Assembly (NCBI RefSeq): GCF_024763615.1
Contig: NC_077222.1
Location: 89,838,001-89,902,000, forward strand
Direction: 5' to 3'
From: Phlebotomus papatasi
Lineage: Eukaryota; Arthropoda; Insecta; Diptera; Psychodidae
DNA: 64,000 bases
A model generated the notes under the pieces. The model was not told the DNA's origin and ran no database searches. It saw only the letters and a list, made by a program, of their open reading frames with translations. Shown here piece by piece: positions 12,202 to 23,480 of the stretch. The number at the start of each line of letters is the position of its first letter. Positions within the stretch are counted from its first letter, which is position 1. Made by a program: the position numbers and the translations under genes.

Positions 12202-12670
12202 GGGAAATGTTGGCATGGTTCGCACAGAGTGAACCTTCAAACAACGAAAATTTCCTCTTTGTTTGTAAAGAGCTAGTTCGTCATTTATTAGCCATAAGAT
12301 AGATAATTATTAAGCTCATGAGACGAGATGATAAATGGTAAGCCAGCTCTTTGCAAATAAAGAGAAAATTCGCATCGTTTGAAGGTTCACTCTGTGCACT
12401 GAGAGAAATCCGAAAAAGTTAAAATAGCATTCCGGAAATGTTAATTTTACCCAGTATTATTGATCCGAAATCGGTGTAAATATTATGCTTTTTAGGTGTA
12501 TTAGGGGTTAAAGTTATCCTTTTTCATGTTATTTCTATCCTTAAAATAGTGTAAAATTAACACTAAAAATGTTGAAATATTTTTACACCTAAAAGTGTTT
12601 AAGTTATGAGGAAGAAAAGTTAATCGCACCCGCTTTTTTTCTCAGGGTGCGAAAAATGCCTACATCCCCC
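12202..12670. mobile_element. TIR element (family D) split by a nested MITE
   Basis: Left end GGGAAATGTTGGCATGGTTC and right end complementary to GGGGGATGTAGGCAT are inverted, with TA on both sides (12200-12201 and 12671-12672). Inside, CGCACAGAGTGAACCTTCAA is mirrored by TTGAAGGTTCACTCTGTG. The right arm is interrupted by a family B element (12397-12647). A second copy lies at about 49244-49649. Confidence 0.85.
12397..12647. mobile_element. CACTGAG-ended MITE (family B) nested in family D
   Basis: Termini are CACTGAG and CTCAGGG (CTCAGTG in other copies), flanked by a TG duplication (12395-12396 and 12648-12649). Removing the element and one TG restores the host arm, which must read CTCTGTGCGAA to pair with TTCGCACAGAG at the other end. 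CACTG termini with 2-bp duplications suggest a CACTA (EnSpm)-type origin (inference). Confidence 0.85.
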
Positions 12671-12684
12671 TACTAACGCATTTT

Positions 12685-13012
12685 GCGAATTATACGTTTT
12701 TCACAAACATTATTTGTAGCATGATCATTTTACGAGTATTTTTGTTCACTTACAAACATTCGTTTCGCTTGCGTGATAAAACTTTACGAACAAGTGACAG
12801 AAACACTTTTCTGTATGTTTACGTAAATTTGGATATAAATGTTTTAAAAAGAACAAAAAATGCTCGTCAAGTGATCATGTTTCGAACAATATTTGTGGAG
12901 AAATACAAACTTTTACGAACTTTTTAATCAGTTAAAAGATTTACGAGCATTTCGTAAGTTCCCAATAGGAATTCACAAACAAATACGAACAATTTTACGA
13001 AATATTTTTGTG
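12685..13012. mobile_element. Family A MITE, left end eroded
   Basis: Contains the family's TTTACGAAC, GTTCGTAA and GGAATTCACAAAC blocks and ends with a degenerate TTGTG terminus followed by TA. The CACAG left terminus is not recognisable. Confidence 0.65.
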
Positions 13013-13989
13013 TATATAAAATGTACTAATTTTTTAATGACGTTTTCTGAATTATTAAATTGTTAAAGAATCTTATTTTCTCACTTTAAGATGTTTAAAT
13101 GGTAGTTACTTAAATTATTATTTGAAAGAAAATATTGACAAATTGAATTTTGTTTGGATATCAATCAATTATGTCCATATTAACTTTAAGTATGTATCGA
13201 GTATTAAAAAAAATCTTTTTTGAAGCACCAACCGTTCCAGACGTTGACAGTGTAAACATTGAAAGCTCCATAATGCTTTTTCCCCCAGTCATTCAGTCAC
13301 CTTTTCTTCATTTTCTCACCCATATCGCTCTTTTTTTTCTGCACCCTCATTTATTCCCTATACTTGTACTTGCCCCATATTATGAATACGTTGCCATCTC
13401 ATGAGAATATTCACCTGAGATTTTCAATGGAACTTCACATTGTTCTTAATTTACCTGGTAAATTGATAAGTTATGAAAATTTTCATACTGTTTTACTCCG
13501 AAGTTTCATAAGCTTTTTAACATACTCAGCTAGCTAAAGTATGTTTTCTCGCGTGCAATTTTATTTAATTTGCTCATGAGATGGAAATTTCTGTCTTTTC
13601 CTGGGCTGTGTTTTGTGCAAAATGGAGAATTACTCAGAGGGATTTGTGGTTTTGAGAGATTGAACTTTGGTAAAAGTTAAAATTATTCCTAATTAATTTC
13701 CTCATTATTCGTCGTAATTGAATTTGCTCAAAAGTACCACAAATTATATTGCAGTGGAAGGAATGCCCTTAAGGGTTCTCACCAATCAAATTAGATTGAT
13801 TGAATTGATTTTATTTTCGAAAGATGTTCTATCTTTTGTCATGGATTATCATAATGGCTTTGGGCGATGTCATTAAGCTGCAGGAAAATTGGTTTTTCGT
13901 TAACTTATTTGTCAACTTTTGATGAGTTTGTAAAACAGTCTTTAACTTTAATGTAAATTTACACATGTTTTTTAGCTGAGATTCTTTAT
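13013..13989. other. Non-coding DNA, nothing recognised
   Basis: A frame at 13150-13404 is open but low in complexity and without a domain. No exon is supported. Confidence 0.45.
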
Positions 13990-14764
13990 TTTGTTTGTTG
14001 AGTTCTTTCGTTAAATTTACTAGGATTGTGAAATATCACAACTGCACTATGGCTTTAGTCGTCCAAGCATTATAAGATTTTTTAAAAGGTTTCTCAATGT
14101 TAAATTAAATGCTATACAGCATTTTTTCGTCAGGATATTTCATTGAGTATATATAAAGATTTAAGCTTGATTTTCGAAAAGCATAAATATTATTATATTC
14201 GTTAAGTTTTATAAAATTATGTTTGACAATGTTTATACATTTTATAAAAAAATTTGTTGTTGTCTTTTATTATCCTTTTTGATGAGGTATCAGTGTGTTA
14301 ATTCACTTGTTTTTCTTTCGTTAAGCTGTTTCGTTAAGTTCCTAAAGTCAATAAAACCTGAATACTAGTGGAATTACCCCGTATTGAATTTTTATAAATC
14401 ACCACAGACTTTCTATTTGCTTATTGAAATTAGTTTTTTTTTTATTATCTCACTTACAATAATTGTATAAAAAGAATTGTCTTCGTTAAGTGTCACGTGG
14501 TGTTATATATATTTAGTTATTTAATCCTTAAAAATATTCGAATCGTCAATATTTTTCATTATTTTGTTATGTGAAATAGATTATACTATGCGGTATCAAA
14601 ATTCACTTAGTTTTCTTATTCGTTAAGCTCTTTCGTCAAGTTGTAAATTTAAGAAACACTCTGATGTTAATATCCGAGAATTCGCATCTCGGATTTGAGA
14701 GAAGTTTGAGAAACACAAATTAATACATGCAAGAGATTGAAAAAAAATCACAAATAGAGACTTA

Positions 14765-15001
14765 GGGTAAGGTGGTACAAGTTGGACACATAGTGGTACA
14801 ATTTGGATAGAACTTTTTGTCTTGATAAATTTAGTACTTCATTTTTATTTGTATATTTTTAATGCTTGAGTTTTATAATTTCGTTCCGTGTGCTTAAAAA
14901 CAAATTTTGTACTGTATTTATCAAGAAAACAGCCATGTCCAACTTGTACCGGCGAATTGTCCAACGTTGTAACACTATGTCCAACTTATATCACTTTACC
15001 C
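14765..15001. mobile_element. MITE with GGGTAAGGTGG termini (family M)
   Basis: GGGTAAGGTGGTACAAGTTG at the left mirrors CAACTTATATCACTTTACCC at the right, with TA on both sides (14763-14764 and 15002-15003). A second inner pair of ACAAGTTGGACA-type words is also inverted. No reading frame. Confidence 0.85.
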
Positions 15002-15059
15002 TAACGAAAAATTTTGACGAAGAAAATTTTTGAAATAATATTCTTGAGAATCAATAGAC

Positions 15060-15228
15060 ACTGGTAAAAATAAAAGTATCAAATTGATTCAAATTTGATC
15101 CTTTTGCAAAGAATGTATCAAATTTCAAACTCTGATTGCACATTTATCAGAAATAGAACAGGTTAATTTGATCCATCTTTTGCAAAATGATCAAACTTGG
15201 ATCAATTTGATCCTTTTATTTTGCCAGT
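15060..15228. mobile_element. Small foldback element
   Basis: ACTGGTAAAAATAAAAGTAT at the left is mirrored by TTTTATTTTGCCAGT at the right. Inner ATCAAATTGAT and TTGATCC blocks are inverted as well. No reading frame. Confidence 0.7.
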
Positions 15229-15490
15229 AGAAAAAAATTGAGATTTAGACCATTTGAAGCTCTATATCTTATCATTTTTTCCATTGATTCCCAAGAATAT
15301 TATTTCATCAATCTTCTTCGTCAAGATTTTTCGTTAAGTCCCTATTTGTAAAATAATAACCTTTTCAATCTCTTACTTGTATTAATTATGCGTTTCTCAA
15401 ACTCCTGTGAAATGGGTCATATTTATAAATTCAATTTTCTTTCTAGTTTACTTTCGTTAAGTTGCTTCGTTAGGCAGAATTTTATTTCCA

Positions 15491-16815
15491 GTATCTGAAC
15501 ATAACTACATAACCGAGGAGAAATTTTCTCAACCAATTTTGATGAATTCTGCTCGTTGTCCTCGTTTGAGGTGGAGAATAAAAATTGTGGGGGACTTGGG
15601 GATATCCATCAGGAAATTTCAAGTGGAAATCCTGAAGGATTTTCTAAGTGGGTCCTGAGAGTGTTTGCGTCTCTCTCAGGATACCACCCTGAATTACTCT
15701 TGTGTGTGTGTGACTGTGACTCTGGATTGGAATGAAGAACCCTCAAGCTGACTATTTAGATCGATCGAAGGCCCCACTTGAGTTGGAAAATAACAACCTC
15801 ACTGTCCGATTTTTTTGCCATTTTTCCTTCCTTTCTCCATTCTGGTGGATACTTGAGTTTGGGAAGAGGTGGATAAACTTTCAGACTCAATAGCTTTCTG
15901 GCCTCATAATTTCCTCCGAAGCCAATGGAGCCATTATTGGCTGAAGCACCACAAACACTATTCACCTCATCCCTCAATCACCTTTAAAAAAACCTTCCAT
16001 AGCGTTGTCCAAGAAGTTGAAGGCATTAGTGCTAAAAATGGTAGAAGTGATTCTTCCTGCCTTCAGACATTTCACACCATTGCATTCCAATTTAAGAGAC
16101 TTTCTCGACCATGTTCTTTTCCTTCTTTAAAGAATTGGAAAAACTATTGAATAGCCATGTGCTTTTCAATCTTTTTCCCATCCAATTCATCTTCCGGTGT
16201 AGAGGTTATTTTTCTGTGCTTCTCATTCTAATGGATTTCAGCCAAATATTTTCTTTTAAACATCTTGCCTCGTTTGCTTTTTTTTCGGTAAAGCATTTTT
16301 TTCATTTGTTTGTTCTTGCTCCTTTTTCTGCAAAAGAAATTTTTGTAAGAAGCAATGGAGAGCTATCCCAAGAAAATTCCATTAGTAACTTGAGTTAAGT
16401 TGGTAAATTTAATGTGGTCGTTGGCAGTGCAGAAGTAATTATTTTTAACTGAGTTGCAAGAAATTGAAATGAAATTGGAGAACGATGCTTGGGGAAAAGT
16501 CTAGAGATGCTGATTGAAATACAAGTTTGTTAAGAAATTCGGTTTAAAAAAAAATTATATCACGTTCCCAAAGTACATTATATTTGACGCGAATCCTCTA
16601 AAGTTCTGGTCTGGGATTAGTTTCAAGTGGAAGAACAATTTGAGTCAAAAGAAGAAACTTGAAAGTACCCTGAGGTACAAACTTCTCTACTCAGACTTCC
16701 CGATTGGTAAATTATGTATAAAGCATTTCAAAACAAAAAAATATATAACAAAAGATCTTGATGGTGAAACTGGATTGAAAAGAAAAATGCCAATTATTCA
16801 AAGTAATTAATTAAT
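15491..16815. other. GC-richer non-coding core between two inverted motif arrays
   Basis: Positions 15540-15990 are clearly less AT-rich than the surroundings. A hairpin at 15648-15687 pairs GTGG with CCAC and TCCTGAGAG with CTCTCAGGA. A (TG) run lies at about 15702-15713. Short frames on both strands (15756-16398, 16514-16810) have no recognisable domain. Confidence 0.4.
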
Positions 16816-17520
16816 CAACTTCACGACTTAACGAAGAATTTGTAAAATAAATATTGACAATGCACTGTGGATAAGTTTAATTAATATTTTACTAAGAATA
16901 TTAGACGTTTCAAATACGTTTCACTACTTAACGAAGAATATTGACGAAGGAAACTCAACGAAAGTCAAACGAGTAATGAGCTTTATTAACTATATTTATG
17001 CACTAATAGCAAAAAGTAGAATTATATTCGGCAGTATATATTCTCGCTTTGTGAAGAAATTAATTACTGAACGAAAGTGTTAAGTATGGAAACTTTCCAA
17101 GTGTCAGCGATCGTGACTTATTTGATTTCTCAACATAACATTATCCTCTTATTATAATATCGAAATTCCTTGTAAGATAACTGCTAAAGATTTTGTTCTT
17201 AAAGATTGCTAAACGTTTGTTCAAAGTGAAAGAGACTTGACGAAGAATCTTAACGAAAATAATTTGAGAACAGTTAAACTGGCAACAAAATTAAATAGTC
17301 ATTAAGATTATTAACTCTTTCCTTACAATAGGAAAGCTCATGGGGAATCCAAATGAAGACAATTTGTTGATTAAAGTTGTTAAAGTATTTGAAAAGAAGA
17401 ATACTTGACGACACAGCAAAATAACAAAATTACAACCTTTTAATAAATTAAAAAAAGGTTGCCTGAAACCTTAAATTAATATTTTCTTTGACTTGTGGAG
17501 ATTACTGAAAATAATATGTA

Positions 17521-17730
17521 AAGGGAAGTAGGGTACATTTGAATTAGGAAAGCTTTGAAATTGGGCTTTTTTCTTCTATTTCAGATTGAAAATGGATCTT
17601 GTAATGATATAATTAAGATCCACAATCCAATTGCGAAGCTAAATTACAATTAAGCTCAATTTCATTTTAAAATAGGAGAAAAAAGCCCAATTTCAAGGCT
17701 GCCCTAATTCAAAGGTAGTCCACTTCCCCC
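17521..17730. mobile_element. MITE with GGGAAGTAGGG termini (family K)
   Basis: The left GGGAAGTAGGGTACATTTGA is mirrored by the right complement of GGGGGAAGTGGACTACC. Inner AAATTGGGCTTTTTTC and GAAAAAAGCCCAATTT blocks are also inverted. TA lies on each side. A relative is at 42062-42257. Confidence 0.8.
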
Positions 17731-17930
17731 TACCTTAGATACGGGTGACTTTGAATCCCTGCTTTTAATAAGTTTTTCTTTAATTTTTGCACTTAACGAT
17801 GGTTTTTAAACCATTCTTAAGTACCCTTGTCGTCCTTAGAGACTATCCTTAAGTGTATCAAAGCAAATCTTACGAAGAACAGGGGTACAAATTATCCCCC
17901 GGAGTGCAAAATCACCCGCGTCTACGGTAA
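17731..17930. mobile_element. Inverted-repeat element, GCGGGTGACTTTG type (family J)
   Basis: TTAGATACGGGTGACTTTGA at the left is mirrored by CAAAATCACCCGCGTCTACG at the right. It directly abuts the preceding family K element. Diverged relatives are at about 4430-4640, 21455-21580, 26035-26170 and 39050-39170. Confidence 0.7.
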
Positions 17931-18250
17931 TCTATGTAATTAATTCCTTTCGTGAAACTTGACGAAGAATACTTAACTTCCTACAAAGTTAAACTATCCG
18001 AATTCGCGATGTCTTACAAATTTTCTCGTGCAACAATCCCTTATGTGAATTTAAAAAAAAACTTGACGAAACATCTTATCAAAGTCAGATCTTATATTGA
18101 GGATAAAAATTCAACGAAAGTATATTTGAAAATGCAAAATATGTTTTTAATTAAAACTTAAAAAAATCCAAGTATCCCTTTACAGTTTAGAAGAAAAAAG
18201 TCTAGAGCAAGAAAAAACTTAACGAAGAAAAACAAATGATTCTAACGAAA

Positions 18251-18672
18251 GGAAGTCTAGCGAATGATTTAATTAAAACTTTTTTAATGATTAAACTAAT
18301 TATAAAAGTAATATTATTGCATTACCTCAAGTTTTTCTGTTTATGGGCTATTTCCATTGAGAAAATTTTCAGATTTTTGTAATTCCGAATTCACACGAAA
18401 GCTCACGAAAAAGTCCAGTTTTGAATGCGAACATCTCGTTGACATTTGTTTGTTTTGATTTAGTTTCAGTTTAGTTAAAATCAGTGTTTTGAAATCAACG
18501 GTCGATAAATTGTGGACTACAGAGCGATGGCCTATAGCGGGGTTCTACTGTACCACTTTAAAACAGCACCGTTTCTGTTTATAGACGCACTTCTAACACT
18601 TTGCCCACATTTACCGTAAATCAGAGTTCTGGGCATACCGTATCCCCAATACGGGGACATTTTCTCACTGCA
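18251..18672. other. Non-coding DNA, nothing recognised
   Basis: A less AT-rich patch at 18500-18660 shows no exon or clear inverted repeat. Confidence 0.45.
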
Positions 18673-18894
18673 CACTGAGCAAAATGTTAATTTTACCCTG
18701 TGTTATTGATCCGAAATCGGTGTAAATATTATGCTTTTTAGGTGTATTAGGGGTTAAAGTTACCATTTTACATGTTATTTTTACTCTTAGAAAGGTGTAA
18801 AATTAACATTAAAAAATGTTGATATATTTTTACACCTAAAAAGTGTTGTTATGAGGAAAAAAAGTTAATCGCACCCCCGTTTTTTTTCTCAGTG
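18673..18894. mobile_element. CACTGAG-ended MITE (family B)
   Basis: Termini CACTGAG and CTCAGTG, flanked by a CA duplication (18671-18672 and 18895-18896). The internal TTAATTTTACCC and GATCCGAAATCGGTGTAAA blocks match the copies at 12397, 27670 and 45205. Confidence 0.9.
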
Positions 18895-19271
18895 CACGAA
18901 CTATTTTCACCTGAAAAGAACCCAAATTTACTTTAATTTCATCACCTTCACTGTGAAATTAAAACAAGTTTTTTCTAGTGGAAATTCGCTCGGCTGACAA
19001 CTCATTGGCATTCAAGTATGAGAAGAAACCCAATGAATGGCGCTGTTCCCCATAGGAACAGTCTGAAAAAACTGTTCCCAATTTTTATTTTTAAGCTTTT
19101 ATGCGAAAAAGTTCAAACAGATTGATTTTTTTCTCAGAAAAGCACCCTTTTTTCATATGGAGTTGAAAATTTTCTAAGAAATTTCTTGAGAAATTTCTCA
19201 ATGAAAATGGCCCATTATTCGAATTTAATTTAAGAATTAAACTAGAACAAGAAAAACATAAATAAAGGGTA
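18895..19271. other. Non-coding DNA, nothing recognised
   Basis: A short internal inverted word (AATTTCTTGAGAAATT, near 19181) is the only structure seen. Confidence 0.45.
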
Positions 19272-19628
19272 GGGGAAAGTACTTTTTCTTCGAACGTTTA
19301 TGTCTTCGAAAAATGTGAATTTTTTTTTAATTTTCCTAATGGCCTCTACACACTAATAGAAATTTCTTTAAAAAATGCCTTTTTAAAGAAAATTTCCCCT
19401 ATCCTTGTAAGCAGAAACGTCAGAATTTTTTGAAAAATGCAATTTTTGACGAAAATTGCTTCTAGTGTGTAGACACCATAAGAGATTTACAAATTTCTAT
19501 TAAATATTAGTTAGCTTATTATCAATTATTGATAATTATGTGAAAACTATGTGTAAATCTCTCAGGAAAAATAAAAGAAATTCACATTATTCGAAGGTAT
19601 CAACGTTCGAAGGGAAAGTACTTTCCCC
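19272..19628. mobile_element. MITE with GGGGAAAGTACTTT termini and a nested element
   Basis: GGGGAAAGTACTTT and GGGAAAGTACTTTCCCC close the ends, with TA outside (19270-19271 and 19629-19630). Inner TTCGAACG and CGTTCGAA words are inverted. A second inverted-repeat element sits inside at about 19341-19477. Confidence 0.8.
19341..19477. mobile_element. Nested CTACACACTA element (family I)
   Basis: CTACACACTAATAGAAATTT at the left is mirrored by TGCTTCTAGTGTGTAG at the right. Relatives with CTA(C/T)ACACT ends occur at about 34147-34253 and 51903-52036, with a weaker candidate at 23590-23720. Confidence 0.65.
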
Positions 19629-21454
19629 TATTCTGATGTGGTATTCGTAAAAGTGGTAATTTTCGCAAAGCCTATCTCTTTCATTGGAAAAATTCGTATA
19701 TTTTAAGTACTGAAGAATCTCTTTTAATTGCGCTAAATGGCCAATTTGCACTTTTCCGCAAAATATTTGCTGTACATATCCTCCCTCATTAACTATTCAT
19801 GTGAAGTGCGAGGAATGCTGCATGCAGAGCACATTTTTGATACCAAAGAGATTTTCAGCATTTATGGCAAACTTCCAATTATTTTTTTTTTCACTTCTAC
19901 TTTGAACAATGTTTTATGAGGGATACCTGAAATAAATTTTTGGAATTTTATTTTGTGAAAACTTTGATAGAGTTCGAGAGGCTTTTCACCCTAGAATTAT
20001 CTGTGAAAGTTTCGATTAAAAATAAAATTTTCCCCAACTCTGGTCCTAGACCAAACATTGTTGAGAGAATGGGATGTAAATGGGAATTTTCAGGTGAATT
20101 CATAGAGAGATTCACCTCATTTTGGGGTGTCCTGCTGGGTTTTACTAACAGTGTGGCTACCGTGGACAATACATTTGATATGTGTTTTTCTATCCCATTA
20201 TTTTCTCTGTTGTGTATAGCTCCAAACTACCCCCTCAAGCGTACCTTCACTCCAAAATTCTGTGCTTTAAAACTAATTATTTTGTCTGTTCCGTTTCCTC
20301 CCCTCAAGGAAGAGCCAAATGTATTGTTGAGCTTTTTTTCCCTTCTATCTAAGTTGTATTTTATTTTCACCCACACTTCATTTTATTTGTCTTTTGTATT
20401 AGTCTATAAATAGGGTGTTGTAGCCACGTGAAAGAAGAAACTTTGGTGGTTTTCAATTTAGTTTTTTTTTCCTCCTTTTCCTTTTTTTTATATCCTCGAG
20501 GTTGTTGTATTTGTTAACTTTTACACGAACTGTGTAAATTTCCAGTACAACTTTTGTCCCATTTAGCTAATAATCTCTAGTAGAGAATGTGAGACGAGAG
20601 AAAAATTTCATTTGTTATTAAAATACTTTGTTTTTTTGTTGATTTTTTCTTGTTTTTCATATTTATTTTCTACTCTTTTTCACATTTTCTGTTGTACTTT
20701 TTTTTTTAGTTGTAATGTGTTTTTGTAATTCAGTTTAGTTGAATTTGTTCTGTTTTTACAAGCATTGTTTTCTGTTTGAATTTTATTAAGTTTATATTGT
20801 GGTTTTGTTATTTCTTCTTTTTTTATATATAAACAATAAAAATTTCTCAACGTGATACGAGAAAATTGTATTATGACAAATTTTAGTTCATGAATGAATT
20901 TTCTCGCAGTTGGAAAATATGTAGGTAACGGGTGATTCATTTTGCAAATAAAACTTTTTTATGGGGTGACTTTTGAAATATATCGAGAAAAATTTTAAAT
21001 TTATTACCAAATGTGTTTTATTCATTTTAAAAATCAGAAATTGATTTTACGGATAACTCTGTAGATTTCAACTTTTCTTAAAGTCATAAAAAAAACAGTA
21101 GCTTTTTTTTAATAGAATGATAAATTCCCAAACTTACTAGCACCAACGTTATTTTCAAGAAACCTTTTATTTTTCTTAATTCGAAATTTTTTATTGAAAG
21201 TTCAGCATTTAATTTTCAATAGTCGTTCATTTTGTAAATATTCAACAAAAAAATTAAAGGATTAAAAAATACCTCCTGGGATACGTAGTCAATCAACGAG
21301 ATATCGGTAAATCTGAACTACACAAATCTTAAAGATTTAAGTTAAATATTTAGTATGAGAACAAAGAAATTCTAATTCTAAATTAAAGGATAATTATGCT
21401 TGTTCTAGTTTAATCTTGCATTGGAACCTTTTGTATTCAAAGGTTTGAAATGCG
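19629..21454. other. T-rich non-coding DNA, nothing recognised
   Basis: A 157-codon frame at 19940-20413 is open, but it is T-rich, contains Phe/Leu/Ser runs and no domain, and has an overlapping minus-strand frame. I do not call a gene. 20460-20720 is strongly T-rich. Confidence 0.5.
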
Positions 21455-21580
21455 TACCGTAGATGCGGGTGCCCTTATCCTCCGTGGGTGACTTTGACCC
21501 CCTACTGTTCGTAACCTGTCCTTTAATCCTAGCACTTAAGGATGGTCTCTACCGATCCGATCTATCATGAGCGGTTTCAG
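21455..21580. repeat. Partial family J repeat
   Basis: Begins TACCGTAGATGCGGGTG and contains GTGACTTTGACCCCC and ACTTAAGGATGGTCTCTACC blocks, as in 17731-17930. The far end is missing. Confidence 0.55.
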
Positions 21581-22162
21581 AGTAGTAAATAGCCTATATA
21601 ATATTCTAAATTTATCTAGCTAGTATAACACATTTCGGTTTCGTTACATTTTTTTATTAAAATACTTTTTTTTTCACTACTTTCTTCATAGAAATGCAAG
21701 ATTTAATGTTACTAAATGGCATAAGATGATCTTTCTAAAGCTTTATTGGAAAAGTATTTTAAGAAAAATTATCCAAATATCGGAACGATCGGAACTTAAG
21801 ATAAAACGCTCGAGGTTTTCTGGATATCGTGATCGCCATTTTGATTTTACGTTTTTGTACTCCATTTTGAACAACTGTCAAAACAAAAATCTCATCTTAT
21901 ACAGTTGAAGTTTTAGTAAATTTTTAGCAGATGTCAAGGCAATGTTAGAATATATTTATAGTCCGACTAGATCAAGTGATTGCCTGGATACAGGTGCTCT
22001 AAGTTAAAATTTTTAAAACTCTCATGAGTACAGAACTATAGGGCGCTTCCTTTATTGAAACAAAGGAAACAAAGAAAATAGAAATGTAATATTTTGCTTA
22101 TAACAGCACAATATTTGAGGATCTAAACAATATTAGAAATAATAAAAAATAAATGAACTTTA
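21581..22162. other. AT-rich non-coding DNA, nothing recognised
   Basis: No exon or repeat arm was supported. Confidence 0.45.
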
Positions 22163-22588
22163 GGGTAAGTGTGCCTAATTCCGGCCAGCTTGTAATTTCG
22201 GCCACCATTTTTGTTCCTCGAATTTCCATAAACCTTTAAATTTTACGTACTCTAGAGATTATACAATGTAAAAGAATAACAAAAAATGTAGCTATGACAA
22301 ACGAGATGACGTGAAAAAGATATTGGAAGAATTCCCGAAGGGCAAGGAACTATGAGAATGAAGGTGGCCGAAATAGGGTACCAAAGCTATGTCTATATTT
22401 TTATTCATTTTAAAATGTATTGAGAATTATTTTAGAATAAATAAAGACGGTGAACTCTTTACAAGGTTCCAAGCAACACTCTTTCAGAAGAAAGAATAAA
22501 AAAATCAATTTGTATTTAAAATATTACATTTCAAACTTGAGACTTTGACTCTTGCATGCAACTATGCCGAAATTTGGCACACTTACCC
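22163..22588. mobile_element. Short copy of GGGTAAGTGTGCC element (family E)
   Basis: GGGTAAGTGTGCC and GGCACACTTACCC ends, flanked by TA (22161-22162 and 22589-22590). Sub-terminal TTCGGCC and GGCCGAAAT words match the 1,050-bp copy in the DRG2 intron (55684-56733), which holds a transposase remnant. This copy is a deletion derivative or MITE. Confidence 0.88.
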
Positions 22589-23267
22589 TACGTTTAATTT
22601 TTTTAAGACGTTTCGTTTAAATTCCAGATATTCAAGATTAAATCATAAAGACTGCAAAGATATTTTTAATTTAAAATTTTAGACTTTGAAAGTCTGGGTT
22701 TAGGTAATTCCTTGGCCTAAACCGGAACATAGATATGTTCTGAAAAGGTCTTGACATCAGCTACAATTTACTAAAATTTCAGCCCAATGAAACGAGTTTA
22801 AGTTTTGACAATTATTCAAAATGGCGATCAGAAATGTCAAATCGTGATAGCGACCACGCCATCTTCTAGATCTCGTGCATCTTACCCTTAGAATTGTAGT
22901 CATTTATTCGCGCTTATTATTAAAATACACACTAGTATAATCACCCGCAATGACAGTATTTAAAAATTTTACCTGAAAAAACAATGCCTTTTTAAAGCTT
23001 TTTCTACTAAGGATTCGTAAAATTTTGTTAAATTTACCGCGTTGAAAATTGGTTTGGTAATGTTCAAAGGAGTATTAAAAAATGGTTTTACAAATTACGT
23101 TACGAAGAGTAAACAAAATTGTCTAATAGTTTTTTGCTAAAGGCGTTATGTTACAAATCCCGATACGTTTCAGCCAGAGTTCCCCTATAGGCCCCATTCA
23201 TTTCAGCGTTTTCTGTTTATACCGCGGTGTAAGAAGTATGCAAGGATTAGTAAGTAAGTACGATGCA
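22589..23267. other. Non-coding DNA, nothing recognised
   Basis: No supported exon. Short TTTTTAAAG-type words only. Confidence 0.45.
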
Positions 23268-23480
23268 CAGCGAGCACAGTTAGCTGAAAAAAGCAGCGCT
23301 TTAAGCATACTTTTGCTAAGTCGATCGGCAAAAATATGCTGACCGGTTAGCAGTTCTCGAATAAGAAATGATAACCAAATATTTGGAAATGGTACTGCCT
23401 CCCAAGAGTTGTTTTAAGGTTCGTAAAAAATGTATATGCTTTCAGCTAAATTGAAATCGGTTATCATTTAGTGCTCGCTG
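23268..23480. mobile_element. hAT-like MITE (family W)
   Basis: CAGCGAGCAC and GTGCTCGCTG form 10-bp perfect inverted ends; the flanks share CGATG. The interior ATATGCTGACCGG and AGCAGTTCTCGAA blocks recur at 33493-33665 and 45644-45863. CAG...CTG ends and a possible 8-bp duplication suggest hAT ancestry (inference). Confidence 0.7.

Larger units (their letters stand above)
13990..15490. repeat. Degenerate array of TTCGTTAAG motifs, forward arm
   Basis: TTCGTTAAG or TTCGTCAAG recurs on the plus strand near 14008, 14198, 14318, 14332, 14482, 14618, 14632, 15316, 15329, 15453 and 15466. The motifs often come in pairs about 14 bp apart, with pairs roughly 130-190 bp apart. MITEs at 14765-15001 and 15060-15228 interrupt the array. 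The same motif is arrayed in the opposite orientation at 16816-18250. Confidence 0.55.
16816..18250. repeat. Degenerate array of CTTAACGAA motifs, reverse arm
   Basis: CTTAACGAA or CTTGACGAA, the reverse complement of the motif at 13990-15490, recurs near 16826, 16926, 17228, 17405, 17956, 18060 and 18219. It is often followed 10-20 bp later by a second ACGAA word. Two MITEs (17521-17730 and 17731-17930) interrupt it. Confidence 0.55.

Noticed and set aside
16514..16810. 98-codon plus-strand frame
   Set aside because: Lys/Phe/Ile-rich chance frame in AT-rich DNA without motif or splice sites.
19940..20413. 157-codon plus-strand frame
   Set aside because: T-rich, with no domain, a biased Phe/Leu/Ser composition and an overlapping minus frame; no splice or start context supports it.
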